Shown here one piece after another: positions 17,111-28,175 of a stretch of DNA of 64,000 nucleotides (positions are counted from its first letter, which is position 1; every line of letters starts with the position of its first letter). Under the pieces are notes generated by a model. The model searched no databases, was not told where the DNA came from, and saw nothing but the letters and a program-made list of their open reading frames with translations. The translations under genes and the position numbers were made by a program. Origin of the DNA: Deltaproteobacteria bacterium (GTDB lineage: Bacteria > Myxococcota > Kuafuiibacteriia > Kuafuiibacteriales > Kuafuiibacteriaceae); NCBI GenBank assembly GCA_011526105.1, contig WYAZ01000066.1:1-64000 (forward strand), in the 5' to 3' direction.

Positions 17111-19271
17111 AGCTCAAAGCGAGGCGGAGGCGCTCCGAGAGGCGCGTGTAGCGGGCTTCGATGCGCGCGTTTGAGACCGCGAGCTTCAGCGCCCTAGGGG
17201 AGCCGAGCACGACGACCAATCGCTTGCCCCTCGTGATCGCGGTGTACACGAGGTTTCGGCGCAGCATCACGAAGTGCTGCGTATGAAGAATGAGCACGAT
17301 GGCCGGAAACTCGCTGCCTTGGGACTTGTGGATGGAGCAGGCGTAGGCGAGGGCGAGCTCGTCGAGGTCAGATTTCTCATAGCGCACCGTGCGACCGTCG
17401 AGCTCGACCAAGAGTCCGCCTTCGGGGGGAACGTCAACGGCCCGACCGATGTCGCCGTTGGAGACCTCGAGCTCGTAGTTGTTTCGGATCTGCATCACCT
17501 TGTCGCCCACTCGGAGCGGGGCCGGCGCCCCGGGCACGGGCTGGCCGTTCGGGTTCAGCCATCCTTGAATCTCGCGGTTGATGTTCGCGGTGCCCAGCGG
17601 GCCGCGGTTCATCGGGGTCAGCACCTGGACCTCGCGCTGAGGGTCGAAGCCAAAGGCCTTCGGGATGCGTTCGGTGAGCAGGGTCTGCAAGGTCGAGAGC
17701 ACCTCCTCGGGTGACTCGCGGTGGATGAAGTAGAAGTCGCGGTTCTTGTCGCCCTCACTGCCCAGGTCGGGCAGCTCACCCCGCCGCACCGCGTGCGCGT
17801 TCTCGACGATGAGGCTCGCCGCCTTCTGGCGAAAGATGTGTTCGAGGCGCACGGTCTCGACCCGACCCGAGCGGATGAGGTCGGAGAGCACCGCGCCCGG
17901 GCCTACCGATGGGAGCTGGTCGGCGTCGCCGACGATGATGAGTCGCGCGCTCGGGCGGAGCGCCCTCAGGACCGCGGCAAACAGGAAGACGTCGATCATC
18001 GAGCTCTCGTCCACGATGAGAACGTCGGCCGCGAGCGGCGCGCTCTCGTCGACCAAGAAGCGCCCCTCGCGTGGTGAGAACTCGAGGAGGCGATGCAGCG
18101 TCTTCGCGGGTTGACCGGTGGCCTCCTCGAGCCGCCTCGCGGCGCGACCGGTGGGGGCGGCCAGCTCCACCTGCAGCTTCGCCTTCTGAAGGCGGTGCAG
18201 GATGCCTCGAATGACGGTGGTTTTGCCGGTGCCCGGTCCACCCGTGAGTACGAACAGCGAGTTCTGGCCGGCGCGCTCCACCGCCTCGCGCTGATTCTCG
18301 GCGAGCTCGATGCCGAGCGAGGTCTCGAGCTGCGCGAGGGCAAAGGCGGCCAGGGCCGGGAGCTTGTGCTGGTGGGTCGCGAGTTGAAGCAGACCGTCCG
18401 CGAGCTCGGTCTCGGCGCGATAGAGCGCGGCCAAGTAGATGGCTTCGTCCTTGGAGGCCGAGTCCAAGACCACGAGCCCGGACAACAAGAGGCGGGGCAG
18501 GGCGGCCTCGATGGGCTCCTTCGGCAGCTCGAGCAGCGTCTGTGCATCGGCGATCAGCTTCTCGCGCGGAAGATAGACGTGACCGGCGTCAACGCCCTCG
18601 CCGAGCGCGTGGAGGAGTCCCGCTTCGACTCGCTCCGGTGCGTCGAGCTCGAGACCGATGGAGCGGGCGATGCCGTCCGCGCTCCGAAAGCCGATGCCCG
18701 CGACGTCGAGCGCGAGCCGGTACGGCGCTGCGCGGACCTTGGTGATGGTGTTTGGGCCGTAGAGCTTGAAGATGCGCAGCGCGAAGGTGCTCGAGATCCC
18801 GTGGCTGCCCAGAAACACCATGACGTCTCGCAAGACACGTTGCTTCTCGAGCGCGGCGATGATCTTGCCTTTGCGCGAGGTGCCGATGCCCGGCACTTCG
18901 CGCAGGCGTCCGGGTTCCTTCTCGATGATGTCGAGCGTGCGTTCGCCGAAGTGTTGAACGAGCCGCTTGGCGAGGCCTCGACCGATGCCCTCCACCAAGC
19001 CGGAGCCCAGATAGCGTTCGATGCCGACGGAGGTGCGCGGATCGACGGTGCGATAGGACTCGACCCTGAACTGTCGGCCAAAACGGGCGTCGTCGACCCA
19101 CTTGCCGTGTAGAGACAGCGACTCGCCGGGCTGCACGCCGTAGAGGCTGCCGACGCAGGTGTGTTCTTCGCCGTCTTCGGTCTCGATGCGCACGACGGAG
19201 AAGCCGCGCTCCGCGTCCGCGTAGACCACGCGGAGCACCACCGCTTGTACGTTGATAGCGTCCTGGTTCAT
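17109..19271 (-). CDS. recD2: RecD2-type ATP-dependent DNA helicase
   Basis: A protein of 720 residues, superfamily 1 5'-3' helicase of the RecD2/YrrC type. An N-terminal OB-like and helix-hairpin-helix region (EGIGRGLAKRL, VPGIGTSRKGKI, VAGIGFRSADGIA) precedes the motor. Walker A is GGPGTGKTT (about 344-352), Walker B is VDESSMID, motif III is GDADQLPSVGPG and motif VI is YTAITRGKR. The helix-hairpin-helix N-terminus distinguishes it from the RecBCD subunit. Its start overlaps the stop of the upstream TPR lipoprotein gene by four bases, so it is translated with two exported-protein genes, an unusual association for a repair helicase. Confidence 0.95.
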   Translation of the reverse strand: MNQDAINVQAVVLRVVYADAERGFSVVRIETEDGEEHTCVGSLYGVQPGESLSLHGKWVDDARFGRQFRVESYRTVDPRTSVGIERYLGSGLVEGIGRGLAKRLVQHFGERTLDIIEKEPGRLREVPGIGTSRKGKIIAALEKQRVLRDVMVFLGSHGISSTFALRIFKLYGPNTITKVRAAPYRLALDVAGIGFRSADGIARSIGLELDAPERVEAGLLHALGEGVDAGHVYLPREKLIADAQTLLELPKEPIEAALPRLLLSGLVVLDSASKDEAIYLAALYRAETELADGLLQLATHQHKLPALAAFALAQLETSLGIELAENQREAVERAGQNSLFVLTGGPGTGKTTVIRGILHRLQKAKLQVELAAPTGRAARRLEEATGQPAKTLHRLLEFSPREGRFLVDESAPLAADVLIVDESSMIDVFLFAAVLRALRPSARLIIVGDADQLPSVGPGAVLSDLIRSGRVETVRLEHIFRQKAASLIVENAHAVRRGELPDLGSEGDKNRDFYFIHRESPEEVLSTLQTLLTERIPKAFGFDPQREVQVLTPMNRGPLGTANINREIQGWLNPNGQPVPGAPAPLRVGDKVMQIRNNYELEVSNGDIGRAVDVPPEGGLLVELDGRTVRYEKSDLDELALAYACSIHKSQGSEFPAIVLILHTQHFVMLRRNLVYTAITRGKRLVVVLGSPRALKLAVSNARIEARYTRLSERLRLALS

Positions 19272-22200
19272 CGAAGGACGGCGGACTCCGCTCGGCGCTC
19301 GAAGCGGAGCTGGTTCTTCATGCGCTGAGCGAGCTCTTGGATGAGGCCGTAGAACTCGGGGTACTGCGCGGGCGAAACGCGGCCGCCGGCGAGCCGAATC
19401 TCACGCTCGAAGCTCAAGGTGCGCCCCGCGTATCCAAACGTTTGGCGCATGGCCCCCCAGAAGCCTTCGCGCTCGAAGGCCTCGGGACGAGTGGTCGGGG
19501 CCGGCGTACCTTCGGGCATGCGGAGAGTGACGCGGAGCCGTTCGGCGGCGGTGGGCAAGAGCATCGGGCTCTCTCGGGACGGCACTTGAATCAGCTGCTC
19601 GAAGGGGAGGAGGCCACCCAAGGCGCCACTGACCATTCGCGGGAAGAATCGGTTCGAGACCATCGCCGCGTTCTCGAGGGACAGGAGTCCATGCACCAAG
19701 ACCTCGATGCGAAGGTTCAGCGGGGCGAAGCGATCGTCCATGCCCGCACTCTCGATCGCGGTGACCTCTGCGCCGGGCACGGTGTTGGCGAGTAAGCCTT
19801 GAAGCGCTTGCTGAAGCTCGTGGGCGCGCATCGGACGGAGCGCCTCCTTGATCAAAGCCCCCGGCCCCCCCGGGACGCTGAGCACGATGGAACCCTTTGC
19901 GTCCCCGGAATCCAGCACCTCGAGCAGGACCTCGGTCTGGGTCTCGTTGCCTTCGACCTCGTGCTCGGCAAAGGGCGAGGGCACCCCTTGAATGTCGTCG
20001 ACCGCGATGTGCTTTCCGCCGCGAAACCGAGCTGGGGCACGGCCGAGCCATCCCGCCCCTTCGGCCCCGCGATGCGAGCCGCCCAGATCTGCGAAGAGCC
20101 GCTCGCCGGTGGAGCGCAGTACGATGCGCACGAGCGGATGGGTGAAGTGGCTAGCGTCCGGCGCCCGAGGCTCGACCGCGCCTTCGCCGCCTCCGCGCGC
20201 CAAGACGAGGGCCGCGTCTAGTCCGGCCGCTTTGGCCAGCGCGGCAAACAGGTTCAGTCGATTGCCGCGTCCGAGGCTCAACGTGACGCTGGGGCTGTTG
20301 GCCGGGCCCGGCCGAATCTCATCGAGCACAAAACGGAAGAGACGTTCGACCGAGGCCCGCTCGTCGGACTCCTCTGCCGCCAGCGCGCGCGCCTTCTCCC
20401 TCACCGCATAGGTCGAGCGAACCGCGCCGAGGTGCCGGCCACGATTCGCGCGCACCGCGGTGGCCTCGTCGAGACCAACCCACACCTCGACGAAGGGCAC
20501 GTACTCTTCGTAGGCCACGGACATCGGCTCGAGGCGCATGCCGGGGGTCTTCTCGCGCTCAAAGAGATAGACGGTCTGGTCCCCGTCTTCGATCACCTTG
20601 GGCTCGGGGGCGCCGTGGTAGCTGTGCCAGTTCATCGGGGTGCCCTTTTCGACCACGACGAAGAGCTGCGTCCGCATGCTCGGGACATCGTCGCGAAAGA
20701 ACACGGACCGGTGATAGCCGCCCAACGGCGTCGCCGGTCCGTCGATGAGCACCCACTTGCGCTCGACAGTGTCGCCCGGAGCGAGGGCCGAGAACGAGAT
20801 GTCCGCCTTGCCTTCGTGTTCGTCGATCTCGATGATGCGTCCATCCGACTTGAGCGTGCGGAGCTCGAGCGCGATGGCCTGCTCGGGCAAACGGAACTCG
20901 CCGGCTCGGTCGGTGGCCTCCTTGGTCTCGAGCCGCGACAGCGAGTGACGGAGTGACAGCGCACGACCCGAGGGCCGCACGTAGTCGACCACGCGATCGA
21001 GGAGTTGAACCTCGCGAAAGCCCTGGAACTGAGGTTCGATCGCGGCGGAGGCGATCGCTTTGGCGTCGAGCGCGAGCGCACCGGCGAGCTTGGAGCCCGG
21101 CTTTGGATCACCGGGCGCGCGTCCCTGGACCTCGGCGAGCAGGTCTTCGATCTCCACCGTCTCGAGCCCGAGCGCGCGAAGCCGGAGCAGGTACTCGGCC
21201 ACCCCCGCCGCGTCCCCCTGGCCCAGCTTGGCGGCCGCGGCCTGTTCGGCCCCCGCGCTCGACCACGGCGCGAGCCGCTCGATTTCCACCGCAGCTTCGA
21301 ACGCCGGCTGGAAGTTCCCGCGCATCATCTCGATCTCGGCGATGCGCCGGATTGGCTCGGCGGGATCGGCGCTGCGCTCGGCGTTCTTGCGAAGCAGCGA
21401 GAGTGCGCGCTCCGGGTCGCCGCTCTCGAGCGCGTCTCGTGCGCGAGACGACCGGGGGCGCACGCTGCGCGTCGCCTGCGCGGCGGTCTCTCGCTTCTCG
21501 GCCTCGGCGAGCCGAAACTGACTGCGGAAGAAGGCCGCCGCGGCGTCGTGAAACCGGGGGCTCGGGCCCTTGGCTTCGGCGGCGAGCAGCGCGATCTCCG
21601 CCTCGTGATTCCATCCTCGGCGGACGTGGGTTCGAAACGCGAGCTCGTCGGCGGCGGAGGAATGGGGGGCGGCGGCCTGCAGCCGGGCGGCGAGCTGAAG
21701 CGCACGATCGGGTTCGTCCGCGCTCAGCGCGTAGGCCACGGACCGAAGCAGGCTCGGCTCGGTGGGGTCGAGCTCGAGCCCTCGGCGGAGCTCCGCCTCG
21801 ACCAACGCACGCGGCAGTCCCTCGGCCCGCATGACACGCGCACGGAGGCTTGCGAGCACCGCCGACTCCGGGGCGATCCGCAGAGCCGGCCAGAGCGCGA
21901 TGCGCGCGAGCTCGAGGTCGCGCAAGGCGCTCCCGAGTGAGGCCTGGCCAAGCCAGGCGCGCACCGCGAGCGCGTCGAGCGGCACGCGAAACGCCCGGCT
22001 GATCTGGGCCACTGCGGCCTGACGAGCGTCCTTCGCGGCGAGGATCCGAGAGGGGCTGAGGCTCGCCCCTTTCGGAAGGCTCGGCTGGGTCTCGAACTCG
22101 AGGGCCTCACCGTTCTCGGCGAAGAGATGAATCGCGAAAGCCAATCGAGGGGCGGCGAGGCTCGCGATCACGATGTGATGCCATCCCGGCTCGAGCTCGA

Positions 22201-23140
22201 CCCAGCGCTCGGTGCTTCCTGGGAGGTCCTCGTCGACCTCGATGCGTTCGTGGAGCAGCTCGCCGTCGAGTCGAACGCGGAAGGGAAGGCGCGGGTCGAT
22301 GAAGAAGCGCGCGCGTCTGGCGTCTGTGCCCCCTGCGCGAAAACAGACCTCGGAGACATACAGGCCAGAGTCCTGACCCCGAGCCGGCTCGAGCACGCCG
22401 CCGCGCTCCTCGATCTCGCGATGAAACGCGCCGAGCGGCAGCGGAGGGGGAGCGGGGACCCCGCCGGGCGCCGCAAGCTCCCAAGGGCTCGGGGTCTCGA
22501 GGCTGGAATAGCCCCAGGGGGCGAGGGGACCGCGCGAGGAGACTCTGGACAGGACCCCGGCTTTCGCGAATCGCAGGGCCTCCGCTTCGACGAACGCCGC
22601 GCCGACGCTCTTGGCGTTGAAGCGTGCGATCTGGTGCGCGAGCCGAACCCTCAGAACCTGAAGCCTCGGACTGGCGCGCACCTCGTTCAAGGACGCGGCC
22701 TCGAGGGCGACGGCGGTGCTTGGACGCTTGGCCTCGAGGCTGATGAGCGGCTCTTCGAGCAACAGCTGCAGGGCGAACTCCGCTGCATCCCCCTCTCGAT
22801 CGGTACGAATGACCGAGAGGAGATCGGCGTGGGCCTCCGCGGCTCGAAGCTCGGTGATCCCGAGAAGCGCTCGGCGGAGGTACAGGCTCGGGTTGTTCGG
22901 TTCGGCGGCGATCCCACGGTCGAGAATCTCCCGGGCCATCGGCCGGTTGTTGCCGGCGAGCCAGGCAAGGTCTGCCGCCTGACCTGGGTCCTTCTCGATC
23001 TTGGCGAGCAAGACGGCCGCGCCTGCGTTTGGCCAGGAGACTTCGGGACCGAAGGGCTCATTGTGCGGGGTCTGGTGCGCGCACGCGGAGACGATGAGGG
23101 CAACGGCGAGAAGCGAGAGTTGTTTGGATGCAGTTTTCAT
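19268..23140 (-). CDS. Giant TPR lipoprotein with degenerate transglutaminase-like domain
   Basis: A lipoprotein of 1290 residues; the start at 23140 (ATGA overlap with the upstream gene) gives a signal ending VSAC. Residues about 30-700 are TPR-like helices, with a beta-sandwich segment near 235-340. Residues about 740-900 match the DUF3857-type beta domain, and about 900-1060 the transglutaminase-like domain seen intact in the upstream paralogue. Here the catalytic motif GDCKDKA is replaced: the Cys position is Arg958 (GRGNRLN) and the following Asp is Asn, while the His (FTHPLV) and Asp (FADLGG) positions remain. The domain is therefore probably non-catalytic and may be a binding or scaffold module. 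It lies between the active-site-intact paralogue and recD2. The function is unknown; it is likely periplasmic or outer-membrane-anchored. Confidence 0.8.
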   Translation of the reverse strand: MKTASKQLSLLAVALIVSACAHQTPHNEPFGPEVSWPNAGAAVLLAKIEKDPGQAADLAWLAGNNRPMAREILDRGIAAEPNNPSLYLRRALLGITELRAAEAHADLLSVIRTDREGDAAEFALQLLLEEPLISLEAKRPSTAVALEAASLNEVRASPRLQVLRVRLAHQIARFNAKSVGAAFVEAEALRFAKAGVLSRVSSRGPLAPWGYSSLETPSPWELAAPGGVPAPPPLPLGAFHREIEERGGVLEPARGQDSGLYVSEVCFRAGGTDARRARFFIDPRLPFRVRLDGELLHERIEVDEDLPGSTERWVELEPGWHHIVIASLAAPRLAFAIHLFAENGEALEFETQPSLPKGASLSPSRILAAKDARQAAVAQISRAFRVPLDALAVRAWLGQASLGSALRDLELARIALWPALRIAPESAVLASLRARVMRAEGLPRALVEAELRRGLELDPTEPSLLRSVAYALSADEPDRALQLAARLQAAAPHSSAADELAFRTHVRRGWNHEAEIALLAAEAKGPSPRFHDAAAAFFRSQFRLAEAEKRETAAQATRSVRPRSSRARDALESGDPERALSLLRKNAERSADPAEPIRRIAEIEMMRGNFQPAFEAAVEIERLAPWSSAGAEQAAAAKLGQGDAAGVAEYLLRLRALGLETVEIEDLLAEVQGRAPGDPKPGSKLAGALALDAKAIASAAIEPQFQGFREVQLLDRVVDYVRPSGRALSLRHSLSRLETKEATDRAGEFRLPEQAIALELRTLKSDGRIIEIDEHEGKADISFSALAPGDTVERKWVLIDGPATPLGGYHRSVFFRDDVPSMRTQLFVVVEKGTPMNWHSYHGAPEPKVIEDGDQTVYLFEREKTPGMRLEPMSVAYEEYVPFVEVWVGLDEATAVRANRGRHLGAVRSTYAVREKARALAAEESDERASVERLFRFVLDEIRPGPANSPSVTLSLGRGNRLNLFAALAKAAGLDAALVLARGGGEGAVEPRAPDASHFTHPLVRIVLRSTGERLFADLGGSHRGAEGAGWLGRAPARFRGGKHIAVDDIQGVPSPFAEHEVEGNETQTEVLLEVLDSGDAKGSIVLSVPGGPGALIKEALRPMRAHELQQALQGLLANTVPGAEVTAIESAGMDDRFAPLNLRIEVLVHGLLSLENAAMVSNRFFPRMVSGALGGLLPFEQLIQVPSRESPMLLPTAAERLRVTLRMPEGTPAPTTRPEAFEREGFWGAMRQTFGYAGRTLSFEREIRLAGGRVSPAQYPEFYGLIQELAQRMKNQLRFERRAESAVLR

Positions 23141-26100
23141 CGGGAGAGAACCACCCTTCGGCCGAGGGCCCGATCGATCTCGAGCGCCGCTCGCCTGAAG
23201 TCCGGGTACGCGGCGTGAGGGACCCGCTTCTTCTTGAAGGTCACGGTGTCGTCGGTGACGAACCCGCCATCGGTCCGCTCGATGGTCTGCTCGAGCTTCA
23301 GATACTCGGAGTCGATGACGACACTCGTGGGCAGCTCGATGATCTTCTGTCCAGGAGGGAGCTCGTACCGCACTCGGTTTCGCGTGCGCCAAGCGTGCTC
23401 GACGACGAGGTCCGTCTTACGTTCGGCCAAGACCGCGTAGGAGTCCGCGACCCGATGCTGAAACAGGGTGGCGGGCAGCACCAAGCCGCCGGCCTCGACC
23501 TTGCCGTAACGCGGCGCCTCCACCCGGTAGCGGTAGTGAACCTCCGCCTCCAGGTTGGAGAGGTCCGAGAACGCGAGATCCTCGACCCTCGCCCCGGGGA
23601 GGATCTGGTTGAGCTGTTGTTCCACTTGCTCGCGACGCCGCTCTGGTTCCGCCATCTCGCCCCTGAGGGCCGAAGCGCGGGCGCCTTGGAAGCGCTCCAA
23701 ACCGCTCAGCTCGAGCGAGCCGTCCGGGCGGAGTTTTGCGCTGTACTCAGACGAGTTGAGGTTGGCCTCGGGCGAGCTCTCGGGGGGACTCAGAAGTTGC
23801 GAGCGGCCGTCGGGAAAAACGATGAGCGCCGTGCCGCCTTGGTCCTGCCAGGGGAGCTCGCCGCTGCCCGAATACTCCGCGGTTCCGTCGAGGAACAAGT
23901 TGGCGGAGGGTACGTAGGTGATGGCGTGATTGAAGGCCCACATGCTCGCGTGGCCCTCGAGGAACCGGCCTCGGTCGACCGTTCGAATGAGCGTGATGGT
24001 GGCATCCACCCCGACTTCGAGCAGCAGCGCGGCCAAGAGGGTCGCCTTGTCCTTGCAGTCCCCATAGCGGCGGCGATGAACCTCCGAGGCCTTGAACGGC
24101 TTCCACCCGTGAATCCCGAGCTCGATGCCGACGTAGCGGGTGTTCTCGAGCACGTAGGAATAGAGTCGCTTCACCTTCTCGAGATCGTCCTTCGCCCCCC
24201 GCACCACTCGGTGCGCCTCGCGCCTCGCGTCGGCGTCGAGCTCGAGCTGCTCCCGAAACAGGCGCGCGTACCAGTCCGCGAGGTCCTCCCAGGAGCGATA
24301 GGTGCTCACGCTCAAGGTGGCAGCGAGCTCCGCGTAGGGGGGACCGGCGGGCTCGGGCTCCATCGCGGGCACCGCGGTGATCTTCCACTCCGTGTACTGC
24401 GTCTTCCCCCGCGTCTCGACGTGCGGCGCGGGCGCGTGCTGGTGGGCCGCGTACAGCGGCCGCTCGATGGGGCTCTCCGCCACGTAGTACACGTTCCTCT
24501 TGGGCAGCGCCCCCGAGAGCCCGGACACGTCGCCGAAGAAGCCGCCGAAGATGTTGGAGCCGATGCTATCGATGCGATAGCGGATGTGCACGAGGTCGCC
24601 GGGCTCGAGGTCCTGAAACTGGATGTTCTTGGACTGTACGTCGACGTACATGCCGCTGACCTTTCCCGAAGGCCCCGAGTCCGTGATGCGCGCCGCCTTC
24701 TCGACCACCCCACTCGGTCGGATACGTTCCGCGGTGAGCACTTCCACGACCTCGCGCGAGGGAGAGTAGTAGATGCGGTCTCGGCGCAGAGCATCACGGA
24801 GTTTGCTGCCGCTCAGTCGGGTGATGGTCTGGCGAAAGCGCGTCGCCTGTCCGTTGTCGTAGAGACGCACCGCGGTTCGATCCGCGAGCACGCCGCCGCC
24901 CGCGGCTCTTTCCTCCGGGCTCACGGGGAGCGAGGCGACCTTCTTCGGGTCGATGGAGTAGGCGTCTTCGAGCTGCGAGCTGACCCCGGCCAAGGCGTCC
25001 TTGTGGCGACGGACCTCGGGGCGCTGAGGATCGAGGAGCAGGCTCTGCTCGAGCGCGGCGATCGCCAACTGGGTGCGGCCTTTGCGCTGGTGGATCTCCG
25101 CCAGGAAGTCCTCAATCTCGGCTACGTCCGGAAAGAGCGGGCGGAGCGCCTCGAGATCCTGAAGCCCGGTCTCGGGCGAGCCCGAGCGCGCGATTCGTAC
25201 CCGAACGAGCTCGAGGCGAGGCGTGATCCGCCAGGGTCGCCGTGCGATCTCGTGTTCGAGATGTTTCTCCGCGAGCGCGAGATCGCCGGCCTCGACCGCA
25301 GCGCCAAAGAGCACTCTTTGGGCCGCGAGTTGACCGGGCTCGAGGCGAAGTGCGGCCTCCGCGGTCGTGACCGCCTCGACGCGAACCCCGGCCGCCAAGA
25401 GACGGGCGGCGAGATCCGCGAGGAGGCGCGGGGAAGCCGCGAGTTCGGCGTAGCGGCGGAGGCGCGAGGGAGCGAGACGTGCTCGGAAGCGGTTCTCGTC
25501 GTCGAGTTCGATGAGCGCCGCCGCGGCGGGACCGAAGCTGGGGTCGAGAGAGAGCGCTTGTTCGAGGAGTGCTCTCGCGCTCGCGCTTCGGTGGACACGC
25601 GCGTGCGCGAGCGCGAGCTTCCAGAGGCTGGGCACATGATCGGGGGCGGCGAGCAGGGCGAGATCGAGCTGCTCGCGGGCTCGGCTCGCGTCCCGGGCCT
25701 CGAGCCGGTGGGCGAGGAAGAACCGGTCGATGGCCTTGGGCGGCCCCAGCTCGAGGGCGCGCTCGAGATCGACCTCGGGAGGAGAGGGCACCTTGCGCTC
25801 GTCATACAGCGACAGCACCGCGCGCAGGTCGGATCGCAGGGACAACAGCTCGCTCGCGGCTTCGTCCTTGCTCGAGGCGAGCGCTCGATTCAGCGCATCC
25901 TCTACCCCACGGACCCGGTGTCTCGCGCGCTGGCCGCGCCCCCATTGTGCGCGGGCAGCCTCGACCGACTTCGCGTCGGTGCCAAAACGCAACGCGCCTG
26001 CACGCCCGCCACTTGGGGACGTGATCCGCGCCCTCAGCTCGCCGCGAGCCTCCGTGTACGAGACCTTGACGAGAATGCTGTGTGGTCCCGGCGTCAACAC

Positions 26101-26841
26101 CACCGGGATGGCCTCCTGATCCCACGCCGCCCGTCGCAGCAGATCGGCGGAGAAGATCTCCTTGCCGTCGAGGAAGACCTTCACGCGGTCACTCGCCCCG
26201 ATTCGGAGGGCGGCCGCCGTTCGCGCGCTCGCCTCCACCGTGTACAGCAGATAGGCGGTGGCCTCGGTCTCGGGCCGCAAGAGATCCGAGAGATGAAACA
26301 CGCCGAGCGGGCCCATCTGTGCCCCGTGGCGCCAGCTCACCGGGTGGTTCTTGCCGCGTTCGACCGCCGAGAGGTCGAGGCCGAGCTCCGGAGCATAGAC
26401 TGCGTCGTGGCCCCCTCCGGCCGCGTTATCGAAGGGCCCGATGATGAAGGCCTCGGTCAGGACGCCCGCCTCGTCCGAGAGTCGCCGCGCTTCCGCCGCC
26501 GAACCCGCGGCGTGCTCGAGCATGGCGAGCATCAGGCGGGCGTGGTCCCGAGTCAGCGCATCCACGTCCCGGCTCCCTGCGAGTTGAAGCAGGGTGGGGC
26601 GCAGGGCTTCAGGTCGATCGAGCAGCTCGGCGAGATTCCAGAGGCGGAGGAGCTCGGCGAGCGCAACCCCATCACCTCGCGCCGCGCGCCTGGCCAATCG
26701 TACGGCCTGGCTCGTCAGCGCGTCGGCCCCCGTGGTCCAGCTTCGAGTTGCCTCGGGGGTCTCGGCGGGCGCCCCGAGCGGGCCTAGAATGAGGACGAGG
26801 GTGAGTGCTCCGACCAGGCCGAGTTTCACGGGCCCAGGCAT
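23137..26841 (-). CDS. Exported TPR / DUF3857 / transglutaminase-like protein
   Basis: A protein of 1234 residues; the ATG at 26841 gives a clear signal peptide (about 26 residues ending APAE). In order: helical region; a beta-sandwich (PA14 or lectin-like, about 150-290, with VKVFLDGKEIF); TPRs (about 380-630); a DUF3857-like domain (about 640-830); and a transglutaminase-like domain with RYGDCKDKA (Cys929), FNHAI (His972) and FLDGTAE (Asp985), so the Cys-His-Asp triad is complete. Such proteins are exported and their substrate is unknown; protein or peptide processing in the envelope is a guess. It is the first gene of the operon with its degenerate paralogue and recD2, divergent from sucC. 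Confidence 0.82.
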   Translation of the reverse strand: MPGPVKLGLVGALTLVLILGPLGAPAETPEATRSWTTGADALTSQAVRLARRAARGDGVALAELLRLWNLAELLDRPEALRPTLLQLAGSRDVDALTRDHARLMLAMLEHAAGSAAEARRLSDEAGVLTEAFIIGPFDNAAGGGHDAVYAPELGLDLSAVERGKNHPVSWRHGAQMGPLGVFHLSDLLRPETEATAYLLYTVEASARTAAALRIGASDRVKVFLDGKEIFSADLLRRAAWDQEAIPVVLTPGPHSILVKVSYTEARGELRARITSPSGGRAGALRFGTDAKSVEAARAQWGRGQRARHRVRGVEDALNRALASSKDEAASELLSLRSDLRAVLSLYDERKVPSPPEVDLERALELGPPKAIDRFFLAHRLEARDASRAREQLDLALLAAPDHVPSLWKLALAHARVHRSASARALLEQALSLDPSFGPAAAALIELDDENRFRARLAPSRLRRYAELAASPRLLADLAARLLAAGVRVEAVTTAEAALRLEPGQLAAQRVLFGAAVEAGDLALAEKHLEHEIARRPWRITPRLELVRVRIARSGSPETGLQDLEALRPLFPDVAEIEDFLAEIHQRKGRTQLAIAALEQSLLLDPQRPEVRRHKDALAGVSSQLEDAYSIDPKKVASLPVSPEERAAGGGVLADRTAVRLYDNGQATRFRQTITRLSGSKLRDALRRDRIYYSPSREVVEVLTAERIRPSGVVEKAARITDSGPSGKVSGMYVDVQSKNIQFQDLEPGDLVHIRYRIDSIGSNIFGGFFGDVSGLSGALPKRNVYYVAESPIERPLYAAHQHAPAPHVETRGKTQYTEWKITAVPAMEPEPAGPPYAELAATLSVSTYRSWEDLADWYARLFREQLELDADARREAHRVVRGAKDDLEKVKRLYSYVLENTRYVGIELGIHGWKPFKASEVHRRRYGDCKDKATLLAALLLEVGVDATITLIRTVDRGRFLEGHASMWAFNHAITYVPSANLFLDGTAEYSGSGELPWQDQGGTALIVFPDGRSQLLSPPESSPEANLNSSEYSAKLRPDGSLELSGLERFQGARASALRGEMAEPERRREQVEQQLNQILPGARVEDLAFSDLSNLEAEVHYRYRVEAPRYGKVEAGGLVLPATLFQHRVADSYAVLAERKTDLVVEHAWRTRNRVRYELPPGQKIIELPTSVVIDSEYLKLEQTIERTDGGFVTDDTVTFKKKRVPHAAYPDFRRAALEIDRALGRRVVLSR

Positions 26842-26919
26842 AATCACGCGGGCCAAATATCTACAAGGCGTGTGCTTTTCGGTTCGGGAGGGTTCACCCG
26901 AGATCCCCCGGGCGCGCCG

Positions 26920-26948
26920 TTGCACGGCCCGCTCTTCAGCAGTAGAAC
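26920..26948 (+). promoter_or_regulatory. Possible sigma-70-like promoter for sucC operon
   Basis: TTGCAC at 26920-26925 and TAGAAC at 26943-26948 are 17 bases apart, about 30 bases before the sucC ATG in the 137-base divergent gap 26842-26978. The -10 matches consensus at four of six positions and the -35 at three. This is a weak prediction from spacing only. Confidence 0.3.
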
Positions 26949-26978
26949 CCTGGCGCCCTTTCATCCGGGCCCACGCAC

Positions 26979-28151
<1,173 letters not shown>

Positions 28152-28175
28152 CCCGAGACGAATCGAGGAACCACG

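Noticed and set aside
23128-26787. A 1219-codon open frame on the plus strand
   Set aside because: Antisense to the exported TPR/transglutaminase-like protein, which has a signal peptide and catalytic triad; the plus-strand product has no recognisable motif.
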